Positions 60,412-64,000 of a stretch of DNA of 64,000 nucleotides are shown here, one piece after another. The position numbers were made by a program, and so were the translations under genes. The stretch comes from Mariaggregatimicrobium sp964498785. Its GTDB lineage: Bacteria; Zhuqueibacterota; Zhuqueibacteria; Thermofontimicrobiales; Thiofontviventaceae. Where the stretch lies: contig CAZCJL010000019.1 in assembly GCA_964498785.1 (NCBI GenBank), positions 7,094 to 71,093 of the forward strand. Direction: 5' to 3'. Numbering within the stretch: the first letter of the stretch is position 1; the number at the start of each line of letters is the position of its first letter. The notes beneath the pieces are model-generated. The model did no database searches, was not told where the DNA came from, and saw only the letters and a list, made by a program, of their open reading frames with translations.

Positions 60412-61140
60412 CTAAGCATTTCGGCCACAACATTTTTTATATTTTTTGCCACTGCCACAAGGGCAGGGATCGTTCCGTCCGACGCGTGGTTCTTCGCGGC
60501 GGTACGTCTCAACTTTTTGCGGCATTAGCGTGGGATCTTCCTCCAGCATTTGCGCCGGAGTTTTCCCGTCGAATGTTTCGCGCGGAGTATTCATCCATTC
60601 TTCATTCAATGCCTGCTGCTGCTGTTGATCGCTTAGTATCGCAGTCATATCAGCACCTTTTTCCTGACAGAAAAGAGAAAAATCGGCCATGAATTTTCCC
60701 TGGGGCGTATCCATCATTTTCTGCAACTGCTTCATGTCAAATCCCGGTGGAAGTTGCATCCCGTCTGGCATCGGCAAATCGCCTAATTGCGAAAAATCGA
60801 TTTCAGATAAATCAGTTGTTTCTTCGGCTAATGTTTCTTCTTCCGGGAGGGGCTTGTCTTTAGTCTCTTCATCGAGCTCCTCATATTCTTCTTCTGGACC
60901 CACTATTGCCTGAATATCTGACAATAGCGATGTTAATGAATCCTCATCAATATCCGGATTGTCGCCCATTAATTGTTCCACAATCCATTCCACCTTCTCA
61001 CCGTCTTCTAATAATTCGACGATATCTTCGGATTCAAATTTGGTAATTCCATATTCAGTACAAAATTCTTCTAAATCGATTTTTAATTGGTCAATTTCAT
61101 TATCGTCTGTTTCGTAAGTTGGTATATCTTCAAAATTCAT
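60412..61140 (-). CDS. SEC-C zinc-motif protein
   Basis: 242 residues. The C-terminal ~22 residues are a SEC-C metal-binding motif (GRNDPCPCGSGKKYKKCCG), which in SecA and other proteins binds zinc and often ribosomes or translation-linked partners. The rest is acidic (Glu/Asp-rich from residue ~85 to 125) and helical, with 'DLSEIDFSQLGDLPMPDGM' as a possible linker motif. A role in protein quality control or secretion is only a guess. It is not obviously in an operon. Confidence 0.85.
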   Translation of the reverse strand: MNFEDIPTYETDDNEIDQLKIDLEEFCTEYGITKFESEDIVELLEDGEKVEWIVEQLMGDNPDIDEDSLTSLLSDIQAIVGPEEEYEELDEETKDKPLPEEETLAEETTDLSEIDFSQLGDLPMPDGMQLPPGFDMKQLQKMMDTPQGKFMADFSLFCQEKGADMTAILSDQQQQQALNEEWMNTPRETFDGKTPAQMLEEDPTLMPQKVETYRREEPRVGRNDPCPCGSGKKYKKCCGRNA

Positions 61141-61219
61141 TGATTTTACCCCTGGTTATCAGACATTGTTTGTTAGATGTTTATATCAATTAAAAGTTAC
61201 AGATATTTTGATGAGTATA

Positions 61220-61735
61220 TCATTTTTTTTCGATGAGTTCCTTTTTTTCATTATGGGATTTTTTTAATAATAGAATCGCCAAAATAATGGCGCCCAAGGT
61301 AATTGTAATGTCAGCGACATTAAAAATTGGCCAATGATATTTATATTCATAATGCAAATGTATAAAATCAACGACATGGCCGTTCAGAATCCGGTCGGCA
61401 AGATTTCCGATCGCACCGGCGAGAATAAGCATCAATGCGGAAAGCCAAATAAATGACTCTTTGCGGGATTGATAGGTGATAATGCCAAGTACAATAAACG
61501 CAAAAAATGACGTTGAATAAATAATGATATTTCTTAATGGTAGTGATATTGATTTTAACATGCTAAAGGCAATAGCATCGTTTTCCGTATAGCGCAAATG
61601 CACATAATCAGGAACTATTTCAACTGCCGGCGCGTATTGCAGATGTTGCTTTGCCAGCCATTTGGTTGATAAATCACAACTTGCAACGAGTGAAAGTATA
61701 ATTAAAAGCAGTACCATTTTTAACTTGTTGTTCAT
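61220..61735 (-). CDS. lspA: Lipoprotein signal peptidase (signal peptidase II)
   Basis: 171 residues, four transmembrane helices. The two catalytic Asp are in GNLADRILNGHVVDFIHL and in IFNVADITIT. The ENxGAAFS motif reads ENDAIAFS, a mild deviation. It cleaves prolipoprotein signal peptides, consistent with the several lipoproteins in this window. GGGGAGTT precedes the ATG. Confidence 0.96.
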   Translation of the reverse strand: MNNKLKMVLLLIILSLVASCDLSTKWLAKQHLQYAPAVEIVPDYVHLRYTENDAIAFSMLKSISLPLRNIIIYSTSFFAFIVLGIITYQSRKESFIWLSALMLILAGAIGNLADRILNGHVVDFIHLHYEYKYHWPIFNVADITITLGAIILAILLLKKSHNEKKELIEKK

Positions 61736-61755
61736 AACTCCCCTTATTAATTTTT

Positions 61756-61930
61756 ACCTAAAATTCTAAAATGAAAATTTATTTTCTCTATTAACCGAAC
61801 GTACATTCCGGAATGAATCGCGTTTACCGTTTGTCGATGAACTACCCACTCTCTTGTATCGCTATTAAACCTTCGCAAGAGTTTTCCAGCGATTCTTGAG
61901 TTTCTTGACAGCTTGTAAAGGCATTGCACA
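61756..61930. repeat. Dispersed repeat, copy 3 of the TAAAATTCTAAAATGAAA family
   Basis: It starts ACCTAAAATTCTAAAATGAA, continues AACCGAACGTACATTCCGG, TGAATCGCG, TTAAACCTTCGCAAGAGTTTTC and GATTCTTGAGTTTCTTGACAG. Same order of blocks as in copies at 1.6, 49.0 and 63.7 kb. It fills most of the gap 61736-62079; the remainder has no gene. Confidence 0.7.
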
Positions 61931-62079
61931 TCTAATCATTAATGAATTGTTTATTTATGATTAGATTGCATATTTCATCGTCAACATCCGGAATTCATTT
62001 GATAATTTTGAATATACTAATAAAATGTTTGAATGTCAAGTGTTTGCTGATAACATGTTTAGTATCAATTTATTAGACT

Positions 62080-63681
62080 TCACTTGTGCGATTGATTTTT
62101 CATTCTTTTTCGGAAACGCAATATCTGAATTTTGAGTGATTCTGGCCCAAAGGATAAAACCATCAGGACGAACAGGATTCCAATAATGCTGGCAATTATC
62201 AAAATGTTCACCAGGTTTTGCATAAAAAGCGAATCCAAACATGATTGACTCCATGAAATAAGAATTCGCTTGTAAAAATACCCTGACGCCAGCCCGGCAA
62301 CCGTGCTGTATCCGATAATGAGCATCAGTTCTTCGACAATGGCGCTTACTTTAATTTTAACTGTTAATTCTTTTAAAAGGTAAAGAAAGAGCGCCAGGCT
62401 ATTTGCGATAAAAGCCAGTGACGACGCCAGTGCAATACCACCATGTTTTAAGGGCGTATTTACAAGAGCAAACATCAGCCCAATGTTCAATATCGACGAA
62501 CCGACAGATACATAGAATGGTAATTTATTTTTTTGATAAATTGAAAACAGACGTGAAAAAAATGCATTTAAACTTAAGCCTAACAGACCGATTGCATAAT
62601 ATAAAAATGCCACACCTGTGAGATACGTACTTTCCTCGTTAAACGAGCCTCGTTGATAAACAAGACTCACGATCGGTTGATTCATGATAATCATGAATGC
62701 CGTTGATGGAATGATCAGCACAAAATTCATTGTGATTCCGGTGCGAATGCCTTTTACAAATTCCCGCTCGTCTGACAGTGCTTTTCTCTCGGTCATATAC
62801 GGGATCAGTGACCGGCTAATAGCCAACCCGATGATCGCCACCGGGAGTTGAATCAACCGTTGCGAAAACCACAATGAAGCGATACTTCCGGACACTAACA
62901 ATGAAGCTAACATTCGCCCCACAATTTCCGCGGATTTATCTAATAATGATTTCATCAGAATAAAACCACTTTCGCGGCTTACGGTACTAAATTCCTGTTC
63001 CTTGAGGTTAATTTTGCCGTAATATTTGGCCTGAGTTTGATTACGAATTTTTTTTACAAGTAAAAACGGTATCTGTACAATAAATTCCAGAAACCCGCCT
63101 AACAGAAAACCGGCAGCCAGCGAATAAATTCCCAGATAGGGTTTAAAAAAATGAATACCGATCATCACTCCCACACTCATAAATGCAGGCGCAATACTAT
63201 AAATTTTGTTCATTTCAAAAAAGTTTAAAATGCCACCAACAAACGACGCCAGGCCAATAAGCAACATGAAAGGCAAAATCCAATACGTCATCCGGATGGC
63301 TTGTTCAGTAAATTGCTCTCCAAGCCCGGGCGCAATTATTTTCACCAGCAGTGGTGCGATCAGATAGCAAAGCACCATGAAAACGATTAACGCCAGTATC
63401 ATGATATTAAGACAGGATGATAGTAGTTGCCAGGCCGGTTGGTATTTTTTCTGGCTGATTAATTTTTTAAAAGGTGGCATAAACGCCCGCTCCACCACAT
63501 CTTCACCCAAAAAATGACGGAAAAATGTTGGTATGGTAAAAGCAATCACAAATAAGTCCATGGCTTTTCCGGTGCCATAATAAGCAGCCGTCACCAACTC
63601 ACGCAAGAAACCCAGTATCCGCGAGATGAATGTACCAGTGGAAAGGTCGATCAGGTTTTTTAGAATGCGCTTTGCAGACAT
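62080..63681 (-). CDS. murJ: Lipid II flippase MurJ (MviN family)
   Basis: 533 residues, 14 transmembrane helices. The N-terminal family signature is clear: GTFISRILGFLRELVTAAYYG, DLFVIAFTIPTFFRHFLGE, ERAFMPPFKKL. SGSIASLWFSQRLIQLPVAIIGLAISRSLIPYMTE (in parts) and GLLGLSLNAFFSRLFSI are further hallmarks. It flips peptidoglycan precursors across the inner membrane. The start ATG at 63681 has only a weak purine-rich site. It stands alone, with repeat elements on both sides. Confidence 0.95.
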   Translation of the reverse strand: MSAKRILKNLIDLSTGTFISRILGFLRELVTAAYYGTGKAMDLFVIAFTIPTFFRHFLGEDVVERAFMPPFKKLISQKKYQPAWQLLSSCLNIMILALIVFMVLCYLIAPLLVKIIAPGLGEQFTEQAIRMTYWILPFMLLIGLASFVGGILNFFEMNKIYSIAPAFMSVGVMIGIHFFKPYLGIYSLAAGFLLGGFLEFIVQIPFLLVKKIRNQTQAKYYGKINLKEQEFSTVSRESGFILMKSLLDKSAEIVGRMLASLLVSGSIASLWFSQRLIQLPVAIIGLAISRSLIPYMTERKALSDEREFVKGIRTGITMNFVLIIPSTAFMIIMNQPIVSLVYQRGSFNEESTYLTGVAFLYYAIGLLGLSLNAFFSRLFSIYQKNKLPFYVSVGSSILNIGLMFALVNTPLKHGGIALASSLAFIANSLALFLYLLKELTVKIKVSAIVEELMLIIGYSTVAGLASGYFYKRILISWSQSCLDSLFMQNLVNILIIASIIGILFVLMVLSFGPESLKIQILRFRKRMKNQSHK

Positions 63682-63716
63682 ATTATATTTTCTCGAGTTA
63701 AGACGAAATAATATTT

Positions 63717-63950
63717 AAAATTCTAAAATGAAAATTTAATTTCTGTATAAATTGAACGTATGTTCCGGCGTGAATCGCCTTTTAAACCTTTTCAAGGTTT
63801 TTTCCAACGATTCCTGAGTTCCTGCTGAAGCCTGTTTATGCGTTTCACTGCAATGCATAAATGCTCCTGATGCCCACAGGAGCATTGTACTCAAACCAAT
63901 GATAAAATAGTTAGTAATAATTAGCTTTTACATTTAATTTAGAATTTTAG
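63717..63950. repeat. Dispersed repeat, copy 4, most complete
   Basis: TAAAATTCTAAAATGAAAAT at the left and TTTAATTTAGAATTTTAGTT at the right are terminal inverted repeats bounding ~235 bp. Inside are TTGAACGTATGTTCCGGCGTG, a perfect AAACCTT-TTC-AAGGTTT hairpin (63784-63800), CCAACGATTCCTGAGTTCC and an ATGCTCCTG/CAGGAGCAT hairpin (63860-63887). Confidence 0.78.
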
Positions 63951-64000
63951 TTACTATTCAGCATAGAGCTGTCATTCCTGCGGATGCAGGAATCCGCTCA
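63951..64000. repeat. REP-like 42-mer, second copy, at the window edge
   Basis: TTACTATTCAG end followed by 63959-64000, the exact reverse complement of 26834-26875. Hairpin ATTCCTGC/GCAGGAAT. The element is cut by the window end. Confidence 0.75.

Overview
The window reads as a chromosomal segment of a Gram-negative, free-living bacterium of the Fibrobacterota-Chlorobiota-Bacteroidota (FCB) side of the tree. The evidence is two secreted enzymes ending in a YPNPFN/FlgD-like C-terminal sorting domain, a TonB-dependent receptor with a carboxypeptidase-regulatory N-domain, a FadL porin, lipoproteins, and moderate-to-low G+C. A Calditrichota/KSB1-like lineage is my best guess, inferred from style only. 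No rRNA, tRNA, CRISPR array, integrase or transposase gene was recognised.

Layout. 1-9.5 kb: a 5'-truncated esterase, a histone-deacetylase-family amidohydrolase, an exported isoaspartate methyltransferase, a PspC/LiaF-like membrane pair, a membrane-anchored TPR protein, an orphan hypothetical, and a barrel + coiled-coil + CpoB-like TPR fusion. 9.6-14.2 kb (minus strand): FadL porin, TonB receptor and its partner lipoprotein. 14.3-25.5 kb: a fatty-acid beta-oxidation locus. A TetR/FadR-type repressor sits behind a promoter carrying a FadR-like palindrome, followed by thiolase, hydroxyacyl-CoA dehydrogenase, enoyl-CoA hydratase, acyl-CoA dehydrogenase, two electron-transfer-flavoprotein pairs (one lacking the FAD domain of the alpha subunit) and a membrane FeS protein that probably passes ETF electrons to quinone. 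Together with FadL this forms a complete uptake-to-respiratory-chain route.

25.6-32.3 kb: small secreted and redox proteins, an M14 carboxypeptidase with a sorting domain, and an orphan NtrC-type sigma-54 activator. 32.7-36.8 kb: the most unusual locus, a compact seven-gene operon with one MglA-type Ras-like GTPase and five or six roadblock/LC7-like domains, one of them fused to DUF4388. It has a possible sigma-54 promoter in front and a strong terminator behind. 37-40.4 kb: an ECF sigma/anti-sigma pair with a secreted duplicated-domain protein, then a divergent XRE regulator/small duplicated protein pair. 40.5-46.3 kb (minus): TRAP permeases without a solute-binding protein, a propeller lipoprotein, AsnA, a YhcC-like radical SAM protein and a secreted hydrolase. 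46.3-49.5 kb: mostly gene-poor, repeat-rich DNA with a gene relic and one HhH nuclease-like protein. 49.5-53.6 kb: a degenerate hybrid kinase, GalM and membrane proteins. 54-63.7 kb (minus): a large secreted glycosidase-like protein, three-subunit transhydrogenase, a SEC-C protein, LspA and MurJ.

Intergenic DNA is populated by several families of small non-coding inverted-repeat (MITE-like) elements. The clearest is a roughly 160-bp palindromic unit in three copies (31.8, 49.2 and 57.0 kb). A second, longer family shares its terminal motif, and others are built on CACAGAG arms or on TGTAACTATTCAG ends. Typical promoters here look like TTGACA-17-TATATT.
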